Source of the DNA: JAKANT01 sp035502095
GTDB lineage: Bacteria; Pseudomonadota; Gammaproteobacteria; Burkholderiales; Burkholderiaceae_F
Direction: 5' to 3'
Assembly (NCBI GenBank): GCA_035502095.1
Contig: DATJUX010000040.1
Coordinates: 261,117-325,116 of the forward strand
DNA length: 64,000 nt
In this document: piece after piece, positions 52,057 through 62,791 of the stretch
Numbering within the stretch: the stretch's first letter is position 1
How the letters are laid out: each line of letters starts with the position of its first letter
Program-made: the position numbers and the translations under genes
The notes under the pieces: model-generated
What the model saw: only the letters and a program-made list of their open reading frames with translations
Told to the model about the DNA's origin: nothing
Database searches by the model: none

Positions 52057-53925
52057 CTACTTCGTCAGCTCATCGACGCGCCGGCCCCTGAGGGCCGCGC
52101 GGATCGATCGATCCATCCGCCGCGCCGCGAATTCATCGGTCGCGCGCGACAGCGCCTCCGCCGCGGCGTGCAACATGTCCGCGTCGCGGCCCTGTGTCAA
52201 CTGCTCGAGCGTCTGCATGCGTGCCTCGATAGCGACGCGCTCCTCGGCGCTGAGCAGATCGGCATCGGCCGCGAGCGCGGTGCGGACCGCGTCGAGCAAG
52301 CGCCTGCCGTCGACCTGCTGCTCGCGCAGGGCCCGCTCCCGCATGTCCGCCTGCGCCGCGCCGACCGACTCCCTGAGAAGGCGTGCGACTTCGTCATCGG
52401 AAAGTCCGTACGACGGCTTGACGGTGACGGAGGCCTCGACGCCGCTGCTCGACTCGCGCGCCGTGACCGAGAGCAGACCATCGGCGTCGACCTGGAACGT
52501 GACGCGGATGCGGGCAGCGCCGGCCTGCATCGGCGGTATGCCGCGCAACTCGAAGCGGGCGAGCGAACGGCAATCGCTCACGAGTTCGCGTTCTCCCTGC
52601 ACCACGTGAATCGCCATCGCGGTCTGCCCGTCCTTGAACGTGGTGAACTCCTGGGCACGCACGACCGGGATGGTCGAGTTGCGAGGGATCAGTTTTTCCA
52701 CCAAGCCGCCCATCGTTTCCACGCCGAGGGAAAGCGGAATTACGTCGAGCAGCAGCCAGTCGTCGCCCGGCGGACGATTGCCAGCGAGCAGGCTGGCCTG
52801 CATCGCGGCGCCGAGCGCGACCACCTTGTCCGGGTCGATATCGGTCAGAGGCTCGCTACCGAAGAGATCGGCCACTGCCCGTCGGACGTGCGGCATGCGC
52901 GTTGCACCGCCGACGAGAACGACACCGCGTATATCCGACGCCTTCAGGTGCGCGTCGCGCAAAGCACGTCGGGTCGCATCGAGCGTCTTCTGGACCAAGT
53001 GTTGCGTCATGGCGGCAAACGCATCGGCGCCGATCGTGAGGTTGACCCAACGGCCGCCGCTCAGTCGTGCCTGCAGAATCGCACTCGGTCGCGAGGACAA
53101 CGACTCTTTGGCGGCGCGCGCCTTGATCGTGAGCAGACTCACGTCTTCCGGCGGCAGCAGGGAAAGGTCCGCCTGCTCGAGTGCCCAGCAGTAAAGACGA
53201 TGGTCGAAGTCGTCGCCGCCGAGCGCGGAGTCGCCGCCGGTGGCAAGGACCTCGAACAAGCCCTTGGTCAGCTTGAGAATCGAAATATCGAAGGTGCCGC
53301 CGCCAAGGTCGTACACGGCATAGACGCCCTCGGCTGCCGTGTCCAGTCCATAGGCAACCGCCGCCGCGGTCGGCTCGTTCAGCAGACGCAGGACGTTGAT
53401 TCCGGCAAGGCGAGCCGCGTCGCGCGTCGCCTGCCGTTGCGCATCGTCGAAGTACGCCGGGACGGTGATCACGGCTCCCGACAGATCGCCACCGAGGGCT
53501 GCGCGCGCGCGCCGGTACAGGACGCCGAGGATCTCCGCGGATACCTGGATCGGGCTCTTGATGCCGGCCACCGTCCGCAACTGCAGCATCCCCGGCGCGT
53601 CGACGAAGTCATACGGCAGGTTCTCGACGTGCTCGACATCCTTCACCCCGCGCCCCATGAACCGCTTGACGGAGACGATCGTGTTGCGCGGATCGCTCGC
53701 CTGGTGCTGTTGCGCTTCCTGTCCCACCTCGACCCTGCCGTCCGCCGTGTAACGCACGATCGACGGCAGAAGCGGTCGCCCCGCTTCGTCGGCGAGCACT
53801 TCAGGAAGACCGTGGCGCAGCGTCGCGACCAGCGAGTTGGTCGTTCCGAGATCGATGCCCACCACGAGCTTGTGCCCATGGGGCGCGGACGACAGGCCCG
53901 GCTCGGCGATCTGCAGCAGGGCCAT
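52057..53925 (-). CDS. hscA: Fe-S assembly chaperone HscA (Hsp70 family)
   Basis: Specialised Hsp70 that binds the LPPVK motif of IscU and drives cluster transfer. 622 residues from ATG 53925: LVVGIDLGTTNSLVAT, NEPTAAAVAYGLDTA, YDLGGGTFDISIL, VVLVGGATRMPHVRRA, linker DVIPLSLGVETMGGLVEK, then the substrate domain. It lies directly after hscB. The frame continues upstream of the ATG into hscB without similarity. Confidence 0.96.
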   Translation of the reverse strand: MALLQIAEPGLSSAPHGHKLVVGIDLGTTNSLVATLRHGLPEVLADEAGRPLLPSIVRYTADGRVEVGQEAQQHQASDPRNTIVSVKRFMGRGVKDVEHVENLPYDFVDAPGMLQLRTVAGIKSPIQVSAEILGVLYRRARAALGGDLSGAVITVPAYFDDAQRQATRDAARLAGINVLRLLNEPTAAAVAYGLDTAAEGVYAVYDLGGGTFDISILKLTKGLFEVLATGGDSALGGDDFDHRLYCWALEQADLSLLPPEDVSLLTIKARAAKESLSSRPSAILQARLSGGRWVNLTIGADAFAAMTQHLVQKTLDATRRALRDAHLKASDIRGVVLVGGATRMPHVRRAVADLFGSEPLTDIDPDKVVALGAAMQASLLAGNRPPGDDWLLLDVIPLSLGVETMGGLVEKLIPRNSTIPVVRAQEFTTFKDGQTAMAIHVVQGERELVSDCRSLARFELRGIPPMQAGAARIRVTFQVDADGLLSVTARESSSGVEASVTVKPSYGLSDDEVARLLRESVGAAQADMRERALREQQVDGRRLLDAVRTALAADADLLSAEERVAIEARMQTLEQLTQGRDADMLHAAAEALSRATDEFAARRMDRSIRAALRGRRVDELTK

Positions 53926-53932
53926 GGAAGGG

Positions 53933-54469
53933 TCAGCCGGCGTCGAATGCGGGCGTCTCGGCGACCGCACCGAGTTCATCGCCTAACTTCTCGATGAACA
54001 TGAATTGACGGACCAGCGCGGCGGCGGCCGGCAGGTCGCGCGTCCGATCGAGCGCAGCCTCGAGCTGCTTCAGCGTCGCGGTCCGCACCGCAACCACTGC
54101 GTCGACGAGCGCAAACAGCCGGGTGCGGTCCGTCGAAGCACGCGCTTCATCGAGCTCCTCCCGCCATTGCATCTGCTGCGCCAGGAAGGCCGCGGGCATC
54201 GCGGTGTTCGACTCCGCCTCGATCGGCACGCCATTGAGTTCGCACAGGTATGCGGCGCGCCGCAACGGCGAGCGCAGCGTCCGGAAGGCTTCGTTCGCAT
54301 GCGCCGCCCATTGCATCGCCACGCGTCGCTCGGCGGCAGGAGCCGCCGCGAAACGATCGGGATGGGCCTGGCTCTGCACGCGCCGGTAGGCTTCTTCCAG
54401 TGCTCGCTCGTCAATGGCGAAGCGCGCCGGTAGGCCGAACAGTTCGAAGTGATTGTGATGAATCGGCAC
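53933..54469 (-). CDS. hscB: Fe-S assembly co-chaperone HscB
   Basis: J-protein partner of HscA. 178 residues with an N-terminal J domain (NHFELFGLPARFAIDERALE) and the HPD motif in QAHPDRFAAAP, then the C-terminal three-helix IscU-binding domain (MQWREELDEAR). It starts with GTG at 54469. Upstream to iscA there are 66 bases without a clear signal. Confidence 0.94.
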   Translation of the reverse strand: MPIHHNHFELFGLPARFAIDERALEEAYRRVQSQAHPDRFAAAPAAERRVAMQWAAHANEAFRTLRSPLRRAAYLCELNGVPIEAESNTAMPAAFLAQQMQWREELDEARASTDRTRLFALVDAVVAVRTATLKQLEAALDRTRDLPAAAALVRQFMFIEKLGDELGAVAETPAFDAG

Positions 54470-54535
54470 GTGGTGAAACCAGAGCGCGTGACCGGCGCGA
54501 CCAGTCGCGAGCGTCGAAGGCGGTTGCGCCGAAAT

Positions 54536-54859
54536 TCAGACGCGGAATGATTCGCCGCAGCCGCAGCGGTCTTTTTCCTGCGGGTTGTTGAACCTGAACC
54601 CTTCGTTCAGCCCTTCGCGGACGAAGTCGAGCTCCGTTCCGTCCAGGTAAACCAGGCTCTTCGGATCGACGAAGATCTTGACGCCGTGACTCTCGAAGGA
54701 TTGGTCCCCGGCTTCGGCCGCATCGGCGTATTCCAGCTTGTAGGCCATGCCCGAGCAACCGGTCGTGCGCACACCCAGGCGCACGCCGATGCCCTTGCCC
54801 CGGCGCGCGAGAAAGCTGGATACGTGCCGAGCAGCGCGCTCCGTCATCGTGACGGCCAT
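54536..54859 (-). CDS. iscA: Iron-sulfur cluster assembly protein IscA
   Basis: A-type carrier, 107 residues from ATG 54859. The three cluster/iron-binding cysteines are visible in TTGCSGMAYKLEYAD and the C-terminal DRCGCGESF. The family body FVDPKSLVYLDGTELDFV is intact. GGGAGA precedes the ATG. It lies 13 bases after iscU. Confidence 0.96.
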   Translation of the reverse strand: MAVTMTERAARHVSSFLARRGKGIGVRLGVRTTGCSGMAYKLEYADAAEAGDQSFESHGVKIFVDPKSLVYLDGTELDFVREGLNEGFRFNNPQEKDRCGCGESFRV

Positions 54860-54872
54860 CGTGAGATCTCCC

Positions 54873-55280
54873 TCAGGCAGCCTTTTTCTCGGCAGCCGCC
54901 GTGGCGTGCTTTTCCTGGTAATCGCGGATTGCCGCCTTGATTGCATCCTCGGCCAGGATCGAACAATGGATCTTGACAGGCGGCAGCGCGAGTTCCTCCG
55001 CGATCTGCGAATTCTTCAGCTGCATCGCCTGATCGAGCGTCTTGCCCTTGACCCATTCCGTAACCACCGAACTCGACGCGATCGCCGACCCGCAGCCGTA
55101 GGTCTTGAAGCGGGCGTCCTCAATGATGCCCTGCGCGTTGACCTTGATCTGCAGCTTCATGACGTCGCCGCACGCGGGTGCACCGACCATGCCGGTGCCC
55201 ACCTGCGCGTCACTCTTTTCGAACGATCCCACGTTGCGCGGGTTCTCGTAGTGGTCGATGACCTTTTCGCTGTATGCCAT
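54873..55280 (-). CDS. iscU: Fe-S cluster scaffold IscU
   Basis: 135-residue scaffold on which [2Fe-2S] clusters are built from IscS sulfur. The cluster ligands are in VGAPACGDVMKLQIKV, KTYGCGSAIASSSVVTEWVK and LPPVKIHCSILAEDAIKAAI. The last segment contains the HscA-binding LPPVK. N-terminal YSEKVIDHYENPRNVGSFEK is diagnostic. Confidence 0.98.
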   Translation of the reverse strand: MAYSEKVIDHYENPRNVGSFEKSDAQVGTGMVGAPACGDVMKLQIKVNAQGIIEDARFKTYGCGSAIASSSVVTEWVKGKTLDQAMQLKNSQIAEELALPPVKIHCSILAEDAIKAAIRDYQEKHATAAAEKKAA

Positions 55281-55301
55281 GGTGCCGGTCTCCTGTGTAT
55301 G

Positions 55302-56510
55302 TCAGTGCGCCGCCCACTGCACCGTGTCGAGGTCGATGCCTTCTTGATGCATCTCCCACAGCGGCGACATTTCCCGTAACTTGCCGACCTTGCGCTTGAC
55401 AAGGTCGACTGCGTAGTCGATCTCCTCCTGGGTCGTGAAGCGGCCAACGGTGAAGCGGATCGAGCTGTGTGCCAGCTCGTCGCTTCGGCCGAGGGCACGC
55501 AAGACGTAGGACGGCTCGAGGCTCGCCGATGTACAAGCGGAACCGGAAGATACCGCAACGTCCTTGATCGCCATGATCAGCGACTCGCCCTCGACAAAAT
55601 TGAAGCTCACGTTGAGGTTGTGCGCCACCCGACGCAGCATGTCGCCGTTGACGTAGACCTCCTCGACCTCCTTTAACCCCGCCCACAACCGGTCGCGCAG
55701 CATGCGAATGCGCTCGATCTCGGCCGCCATTTCGAGCTTCGCCAAGCGGAACGCCTCGCCCATGCCGACGATCTGGTGCGTCGGCAGCGTTCCGGAGCGC
55801 AGACCACGCTCATGTCCGCCACCGTGCATTTGCGCCTCCAGCCGCACCCGCGGCTTGCGCCGGACGAAAAGAGCCCCGATCCCCTTGGGCCCATAAGTCT
55901 TGTGGGCGGAGAACGACATCAGGTCGACCTTCAACTGCGCCAGATCGACCGGTGTCTTGCCGGTGGCTTGCGCCGAATCGACGTGGAAGATGATCGCCCG
56001 CCTGCGGCACATCTCTCCGATGGCGGGGATGTTCTGGATCACGCCGATCTCGTTGTTGACGTACATCACCGAGACGACGGTCGTGTCGGGACGCAGGCTG
56101 GCTTCCAGTTGCGCCAGGTCGAGCAAGCCGTCCGGGCCGACGTCGAGGTAGGTGACCTCGAACCCCTCGCGCTCGAGTTCCCGCATCGTGTCCAGCGTCG
56201 CCTTGTGCTCCGTCTTCACGGTCACGAGGTGCCTGCCCTTGTCGCGGTAGAAATGCGCCGCACCCTTCAGTGCCAGGTTGATCGCCTCGGTGGCGCCCGA
56301 GGTCCAGATGATCTCGCGCGGATCGGCATTGACCAGCGCCGCGACATGTTCGCGCGCCTCTTCCACCGCCTTTTCCGCCTCCCAGCCGAAAGCGTGGCTG
56401 CGAGACGCCGGATTGCCGAAGTGTTCCTTCAGATACGGAACCATCCGGTCGACCACACGCGGGTCGACCGGTGTCGTGGCTGAGTAGTCGAGATAGATCG
56501 GCAGTCGCAC
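55302..56510 (-). CDS. iscS: Cysteine desulfurase IscS
   Basis: PLP enzyme that supplies sulfur for Fe-S clusters and tRNA thiolation. 402 residues: PIYLDYSATTPVDPRVVDRM, the PLP-lysine in MSFSAHKTYGPKGIGALFVR and the mobile-loop catalytic Cys in VSSGSACTSASLEPSYVL. C-terminus ELSPLW-like (LREMSPLWEMHQEGID) matches IscS, which docks IscU there. It starts nine bases after iscR. Confidence 0.98.
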   Translation of the reverse strand: MRLPIYLDYSATTPVDPRVVDRMVPYLKEHFGNPASRSHAFGWEAEKAVEEAREHVAALVNADPREIIWTSGATEAINLALKGAAHFYRDKGRHLVTVKTEHKATLDTMRELEREGFEVTYLDVGPDGLLDLAQLEASLRPDTTVVSVMYVNNEIGVIQNIPAIGEMCRRRAIIFHVDSAQATGKTPVDLAQLKVDLMSFSAHKTYGPKGIGALFVRRKPRVRLEAQMHGGGHERGLRSGTLPTHQIVGMGEAFRLAKLEMAAEIERIRMLRDRLWAGLKEVEEVYVNGDMLRRVAHNLNVSFNFVEGESLIMAIKDVAVSSGSACTSASLEPSYVLRALGRSDELAHSSIRFTVGRFTTQEEIDYAVDLVKRKVGKLREMSPLWEMHQEGIDLDTVQWAAH

Positions 56511-56519
56511 GCCAGTTCC

Positions 56520-57023
56520 TCAGCCGAAGACCGTCTCGTTCTTTTCCATGCCCTGCCCGCCGCGGCGTCCGCGCCCGTCGACGATGACCGCCGCACCGGA
56601 TCCTTGTTGCGCCATCCGGCTGCGCTGCTTCTCGACGAGATCCTGCAAGTTGACCGAATCGAGGTAGTCGACCATGACTCGGTTGAGACTCGCCCAGAGA
56701 TCATGCGTCATGCAGCGCTGGTCGTTGTCGCAGTTTTCCTTGCCGCCGCATTGGGTTGCATCGAGCGGTTCATCGACGGCGTAGATGATGTCGGCAACCG
56801 AGACATCGGCCATCGGCCGCGCGAGCGTGTAACCGCCGCCGGGGCCGCGCGTGCTCTGGACCAGAGCGTGCCGCCGCAGCTTGCCAAACAACTGCTCAAG
56901 GTAGGAAAGGGAGATCTTCTGGCGCTGGCTGATTCCGGCCAGCGTCACAGGCCCGTTTTGTTGCCGCAAAGCCAAGTCGATCATTGCCGTAACAGCAAAG
57001 CGACCTTTCGTAGTCAGCCGCAT
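56520..57023 (-). CDS. iscR: Fe-S cluster-sensing repressor IscR
   Basis: Rrf2-family regulator, 167 residues. Winged helix N-terminus (MRLTTKGRFAVTAMIDLALR, ISLSYLEQLFGKLRRHALV, STRGPGGGYTLARP) and the [2Fe-2S] ligands CGGKENCDNDQRCMTH (C-x5-C-x5-C plus His). With a cluster it represses its own operon at type-1 sites; such a site overlaps the promoter at 57102-57132. First gene of the eight-gene isc operon. Confidence 0.97.
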   Translation of the reverse strand: MRLTTKGRFAVTAMIDLALRQQNGPVTLAGISQRQKISLSYLEQLFGKLRRHALVQSTRGPGGGYTLARPMADVSVADIIYAVDEPLDATQCGGKENCDNDQRCMTHDLWASLNRVMVDYLDSVNLQDLVEKQRSRMAQQGSGAAVIVDGRGRRGGQGMEKNETVFG

Positions 57024-57101
57024 TCGAGTTCCAATCCAGAGTGGCAGAACGCACTTCGGGGCCGAGCCTGGAAGGCCCCAATTCCCGAGCGCTTGAGTCG
57101 G

Positions 57102-57132
57102 ATTTTAGCTTTGCCCGACCGAGTTAGTCAAC
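57102..57132 (-). promoter_or_regulatory. isc operon promoter with IscR type-1-like site
   Basis: Minus-strand TTGACT (57126-57131) and TAAAAT (57102-57107) with an 18-base spacer, about 80 bases before iscR. The stretch GTTGACTAACTCGGTCGGGC (57113-57132) resembles the type-1 IscR box pattern (GTTGAC...TCGGG half-sites) and covers the -35 and spacer, as expected for autorepression. Confidence 0.72.
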
Positions 57133-57196
57133 AATTCGGCCGGTAGGGAGACGCGCTCCGGTCGAGGCGAATCCTCGCCGGTATGCCCGGTAAACG

Positions 57197-57685
57197 TCAG
57201 GCGGCGGCGAACATCGTCGCGCGTTTGCGCACGACTTCGATCAAACCCTGGCAGGCGTCTTCCACGTAATCGAGGACCGTGTTGAAGCCCTCCGGGCTGC
57301 CGTAGTACGGATCCGGAACGGTCGCCGCGTCGTGCTCGCCGGCGAAACGCATCAGCAGATGCAACTTGTGCTTGTGCGCGCGCGGGCATTGCTGTTGCAG
57401 CAGCGACAGGTTCTCCCAATCCATCGCCAGAATGAGGTCGTAATCACGGAAGTCGTCCTGGGTGATCTGGCGCGCGCAAAGGTGCGCGATTTCGTAGCCG
57501 CGCTTGCGCGCTGCCTGTTGGGCACGCAGATCAGGAGGTTCGCCGACGTGATATGCGTGCGTGCCGGCGGAATCGATCTTGACGACTCCATCAAGGCCGG
57601 CGTCGCGAACCATCTTCGCAAACACCCCTTCCGCCGTAGGGGAACGGCAGATATTGCCCATGCATACAAAGAGAACTTTTGTCAT
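57197..57685 (-). CDS. Low-molecular-weight protein-tyrosine phosphatase
   Basis: 162 residues. The catalytic P-loop is VLFVCMGNICRSPTAEGVF (CX5R) and the general-acid Asp is in TVPDPYYGSPEGFN. The body (IDSAGTHAYHVGEPPD, DLILAMDWENLSLL) is family-typical. It precedes iscR on the same strand but ends 173 bases before it with the isc promoter in between, so regulation is separate. Such genes beside isc are frequent in betaproteobacteria. The substrate is unknown. Confidence 0.93.
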   Translation of the reverse strand: MTKVLFVCMGNICRSPTAEGVFAKMVRDAGLDGVVKIDSAGTHAYHVGEPPDLRAQQAARKRGYEIAHLCARQITQDDFRDYDLILAMDWENLSLLQQQCPRAHKHKLHLLMRFAGEHDAATVPDPYYGSPEGFNTVLDYVEDACQGLIEVVRKRATMFAAA

Positions 57686-57868
57686 CGTTTTCGCGCCTTT
57701 CTGATTCGGGCCCCGCGCTTTGCATGCCCGTTTACGTCGCCGCTCAGCGGATCACCGCGAGCCGGCTTGGCTAAACGCCCAACACGAACCTACAAACTCC
57801 CCAGACCGCGCTCCGGAAGACTTCCAAGCGAACCACAAGTTCAGTCCTTCGCGCCGCGATTCAACCGG

Positions 57869-59908
<2,040 letters not shown>

Positions 59909-60175
59909 CTCGGTTTTTGCAGCGCACGATTACGGCTCGGGCGCGAATTTTATGCGCCACCCGCGAAAAAACCTAGCCCTTGTTCGCGCCGAAGGGCCGC
60001 AATCAATTCCTTATTTATCATAATGTTATCCCTTTTACTTAATGTCTTGACAAAACTTCGTTCGCGTCATTGACAGGGCGGCCACCGCGCGCGCGCGAGT
60101 GCCGCGTGTAGACTGGGCGACTCCCCTAATTGCGCAATGCACTGCCGACGGGTCGTCCGCGGCACAGGACTAGCC
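59909..60175. other. Divergent uvrB/aminotransferase intergenic region, AT-rich core
   Basis: Between 59990 and 60060 the base composition drops sharply in GC. For rightward transcription TTGACA occurs at 60046-60051 and TTGACA again near 60070, but neither has a good -10 at 16-18 bases. For uvrB a GACATT-18-TATGAT pair is possible on the minus strand near 60010-60045. No gene is seen. Confidence 0.4.
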
Positions 60176-61378
60176 ATGGTCGCGTCTCTGTTCGAGCGGG
60201 TCGAACTCGCACCCAAGGACCCGATCCTTGGCTTGAGCGAAGGTTTTTCGAACGACACGCGGGCAACCAAGGTCAATCTCGGCGTCGGCGTCTACTACGA
60301 CGAGAACGGTCGCATTCCCCTGCTTCGTGCGGTCAAAGAGGCGGAACGAGCGCTCGTGCAGGCGGCTCAGCCGCGCGGATATCTCCCGATCGACGGCATC
60401 GCCGCCTACGACGCTGACGTGCAGCAGATGCTATTCGGCCGCGATTCGCCGTTGGTGGCCTCCGGGCGCCTGGTGACCGCCCAGGCGCTTGGCGGTACGG
60501 GAGCGCTCAAGATCGGCGCGGACCTGTTGAAGCGAGTCACGCCGAATGCCAAGGTTCTCATCAGCGATCCGAGCTGGGAGAACCACCGCACGCTTTATGA
60601 GGCGGCCGGTTTTGTCGTCGAGCCCTATCCCTACTACGACGGCGCCACGCACGGGGTGGATTTCGCCGGGATGCGTGCCGCGCTGTCGGCAGCGCCCGCG
60701 GGAACGATCGTTGTTCTGCACGCGTGCTGCCACAACCCGACGGGCGTCGACCTCAACGAGGCGCAATGGCGCGACGTGGTCCGGCTCGTCGCGGACCGCC
60801 AACTGGTCCCGGTGCTCGATCTGGCTTACCAGGGCTTCGGCGACGGAATCGATGCCGACGCAATGGCGGTGCGCCTGTTCACCGATGCGGGGCTCACCTG
60901 CCTCATTGCCAGTTCGTTCTCGAAGTCCTTCTCGCTGTACGGTGAACGCATCGGAGCGCTGACGATCGTCACCGCAAGCAAGGACGAGGCCACTCGCGTG
61001 CTGAGTCAGCTCAAGCGCACCATTCGAAGCAACTACTCGACGCCGCCCACGCACGGCGGCGCGCTCGTGGCTGCCGTGCTCGCGAGCACCGAGTTGCGCC
61101 GGATGTGGGAGGAGGAGCTTGGGGAGATGCGCGAACGGATCAAGCAGATGCGCAAGCGCCTCGCGCAGGGTCTCAAGGACCGCGGCGTGGCGCGCGACTT
61201 TTCCTTCGTCACGCGCCAGCGCGGCATGTTTTCCTACACCGGGCTCACGGCTGCGCAGGTCGACCGCCTGCGCACCGAGTTCGCCATTTACGCCGTCTCG
61301 ACCGGACGCTTCTGTGTCGCGGCGCTCAACACGAGGAACGTCGAATACGTTTGCGACTCGATCGCCCGCGTGCTGTGA
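60176..61378 (+). CDS. Aspartate/aromatic amino-acid aminotransferase (class I)
   Basis: PLP transaminase of the aspartate/TyrB subgroup, 400 residues from ATG 60176 (ASLFERVELAPKDPILGLSE). Conserved features are KVNLGVGVYYDENGRIPLLR, QALGGTGALKIGADLL, VLHACCHNPTGVDLNEAQW, the PLP-lysine in ASSFSKSFSLYGERIG, and TGRFCVAALNTRNVEYV at the end. It could act on aspartate or aromatic amino acids; the family alone does not decide. A GC-rich hairpin (61398-61415) follows the stop. Confidence 0.92.
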   Translation: MVASLFERVELAPKDPILGLSEGFSNDTRATKVNLGVGVYYDENGRIPLLRAVKEAERALVQAAQPRGYLPIDGIAAYDADVQQMLFGRDSPLVASGRLVTAQALGGTGALKIGADLLKRVTPNAKVLISDPSWENHRTLYEAAGFVVEPYPYYDGATHGVDFAGMRAALSAAPAGTIVVLHACCHNPTGVDLNEAQWRDVVRLVADRQLVPVLDLAYQGFGDGIDADAMAVRLFTDAGLTCLIASSFSKSFSLYGERIGALTIVTASKDEATRVLSQLKRTIRSNYSTPPTHGGALVAAVLASTELRRMWEEELGEMRERIKQMRKRLAQGLKDRGVARDFSFVTRQRGMFSYTGLTAAQVDRLRTEFAIYAVSTGRFCVAALNTRNVEYVCDSIARVL

Positions 61379-61397
61379 ATTTCCGCGTGCATATGCT

Positions 61398-61415
61398 TCG
61401 CCCGCGCGTGGGCGA
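61398..61415 (+). terminator. GC-rich hairpin between aminotransferase and tRNA-Asn
   Basis: TCGCCC (61398-61403) and GGGCGA (61410-61415) form a 6-bp stem with a 6-base loop, 20 bases after the stop codon. There is no T-run, only GACGATATAAAAT, whose TATAAA (61421-61426) may be the -10 of the tRNA-Asn promoter. Confidence 0.35.
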
Positions 61416-61452
61416 GACGATATAAAATCCAGTCCCTTTGCGTGGCGCCGAT

Positions 61453-61528
61453 TCCCCGATAGCTCAGTCGGTAGAGCGACGGACTGTTAATCCGCAGGTC
61501 CCTGGTTCGAGTCCAGGTCGGGGAGCCA
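61453..61528 (+). tRNA. tRNA-Asn (anticodon GTT), likely island attachment site
   Basis: 76-nt cloverleaf: acceptor TCCCCGA pairs with TCGGGGA, followed by GCCA. The anticodon stem GGACT/... encloses CTGTTAA with anticodon GTT, and the T-arm has GGTTCGAGTCC. Everything before it is ordinary core genome and everything after it is accessory in character, so its 3' end is a plausible integration site. Confidence 0.95.
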
Positions 61529-61584
61529 GTGACATTAGTCCAAGTCAATGATCCGCTTGCATTTCTCCCAGCGAGTTGCGCAGA

Positions 61585-61612
61585 GTTACCCGCACTGTTA
61601 CCCGTAGCGGGT
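61585..61612. repeat. Two GTTACCCG repeats and a short palindrome next to tRNA-Asn
   Basis: GTTACCCG occurs at 61585-61592 and 61597-61604. The second copy runs into ACCCGTAGCGGGT (61600-61612), a 5-bp inverted repeat. On the minus strand the same stretch is open, encoding ...RVTVRVTLRNSLGEMQADH before a stop, which may be the tail of a lost coding region. The repeats could be recombinase arm sites, but this is only suggested by position. Confidence 0.4.
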
Positions 61613-61619
61613 CAAAAAG

Positions 61620-62444
61620 TCAGAAGTTTGGCCCGTAGCGCCGTGCGCTAAGCACCGATAGCTCGATCCGTGCACCGAGCGACGCCACCTCGGCACTGAT
61701 CACTTCACGCGCGCGCGCTTCGTAGTCTTGGTCTGCATACGGGCTGATCTCGATCATCTCGATCACATCCGCAAGCGCCCAATCCAGGTAGGTGTGAACT
61801 GGAAGATCAGCCGGCGGCACGGCCTCCTCCTCTGCGCTGAGCGCGATATTCGCCGTGTTGAAGTGGTCGGCGTCGAACTTGATCAGCCGCACCTCTTGCT
61901 CGTGTGAGAAGCCCATGCGCTTGTGCATGAAGGGATCGATCTCGTCGTTGAATGCTGGTCCTTGGTGGTAATGGCGATAGCGAACGGGGCCGACGTAGAG
62001 ATCGTGCCGCGCCATGGATGCTTCCAGACGCTCGAGCGTTGTGCGGAGTGCTAAACCTTGGCCTTCGGACTTGTCTCGGCAGTACAGCCGCCACATTGCC
62101 TCGGATTCGTCGCCCCACCGCCAGCAGATGCCATGCGCCGAGCGCGTCATGGCCCGGCGCCGCTTCGTCATCACGTCCCAGGGATCGCGGTTGCGTCGCC
62201 GATATGGTCGCTCCTGCGGGTAACCCGGCGGCATCACAGGCACCATCATCTCCGCCGCTTGCCACCCGCTGAACAGTGGCACTTGATCGTCGATTTGCTG
62301 CTTTGGCACGGAGCCCTCGAACGGATCGCGCCACTGATCGACGCGCGTCAGGCGAAGCCGCTGGTCACGTAGCATCGCCGCGACGGCGCCAACGGTCGTG
62401 TAATGTCGGACCTCCGTTTCCGGTGGCAACTGAAGACGATTCAC
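61620..62444 (-). CDS. DUF2971-like protein
   Basis: About 274 residues from GTG 62444. The N-terminal RHYTTVGAVAAMLRDQRLRL and RVDQWRDPFEGS, followed by CWRWGDESEAMWRLYCRDKS, GLALRTTLERLEASM, VRYRHYHQGPAFNDEIDPFM and GFSHEQEVRLIKF, follow the DUF2971 layout. That family is often found on mobile islands and near defence genes. No catalytic residues are assigned. The frame is open further upstream to 62573, but that part overlaps the next gene and has no family character. Confidence 0.72.
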   Translation of the reverse strand: MNRLQLPPETEVRHYTTVGAVAAMLRDQRLRLTRVDQWRDPFEGSVPKQQIDDQVPLFSGWQAAEMMVPVMPPGYPQERPYRRRNRDPWDVMTKRRRAMTRSAHGICWRWGDESEAMWRLYCRDKSEGQGLALRTTLERLEASMARHDLYVGPVRYRHYHQGPAFNDEIDPFMHKRMGFSHEQEVRLIKFDADHFNTANIALSAEEEAVPPADLPVHTYLDWALADVIEMIEISPYADQDYEARAREVISAEVASLGARIELSVLSARRYGPNF

Positions 62445-62500
62445 AGTAGGCGGGCACCTGCAAGACCTGCTCGCGGCTTCGGAGACGTTGAGCGAGCAGT

Positions 62501-62722
62501 TCACCGATCCCGGCGCACGCGGCCGGCATTGCGGAGTTCCTCGCTGACGATCCGCGCGAACTCTGCCACCCATGGCTCGACCGTGATCAGTAGTGTGTAG
62601 CGCAATTCCACGCCGGACAGGTCGACGCCGCCGGTCACGATGCGCAGCCAGGCGTCGACCTCGGCATCATTCGGCGTGCGCACCCGCGCTGGCGCACGCA
62701 CTGGTGCATTTGGGTGGCTCAT
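62501..62722 (-). CDS. Hypothetical 73-residue protein
   Basis: ATG 62722 to TGA 62501. The sequence (DAEVDAWLRIVTGGVDLSG, RYTLLITVEPWVAEFARIV) reads like a folded alpha/beta protein, not an antisense shadow, and is co-directional with the DUF2971 gene 56 bases downstream. No family is recognised. It is preceded on the same strand by a truncated reading frame ending at 62733. Confidence 0.45.
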   Translation of the reverse strand: MSHPNAPVRAPARVRTPNDAEVDAWLRIVTGGVDLSGVELRYTLLITVEPWVAEFARIVSEELRNAGRVRRDR

Positions 62723-62791
62723 GCAGTCGATGCTACGAGACTTCCGCCACCCAGGTCCAGAACGTCATCTCGTCCCAATCAGCTTGGCTGA

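Noticed and set aside
59909..60175. SOS (LexA) box upstream of uvrB
   Set aside because: No CTGT-N8-ACAG-like palindrome was found in the interval.
61288..61548. Minus-strand ORF across tRNA-Asn encoding a TWTRTRDLRINSP-type peptide
   Set aside because: This is the well-known artefact of translating a tRNA gene backwards.
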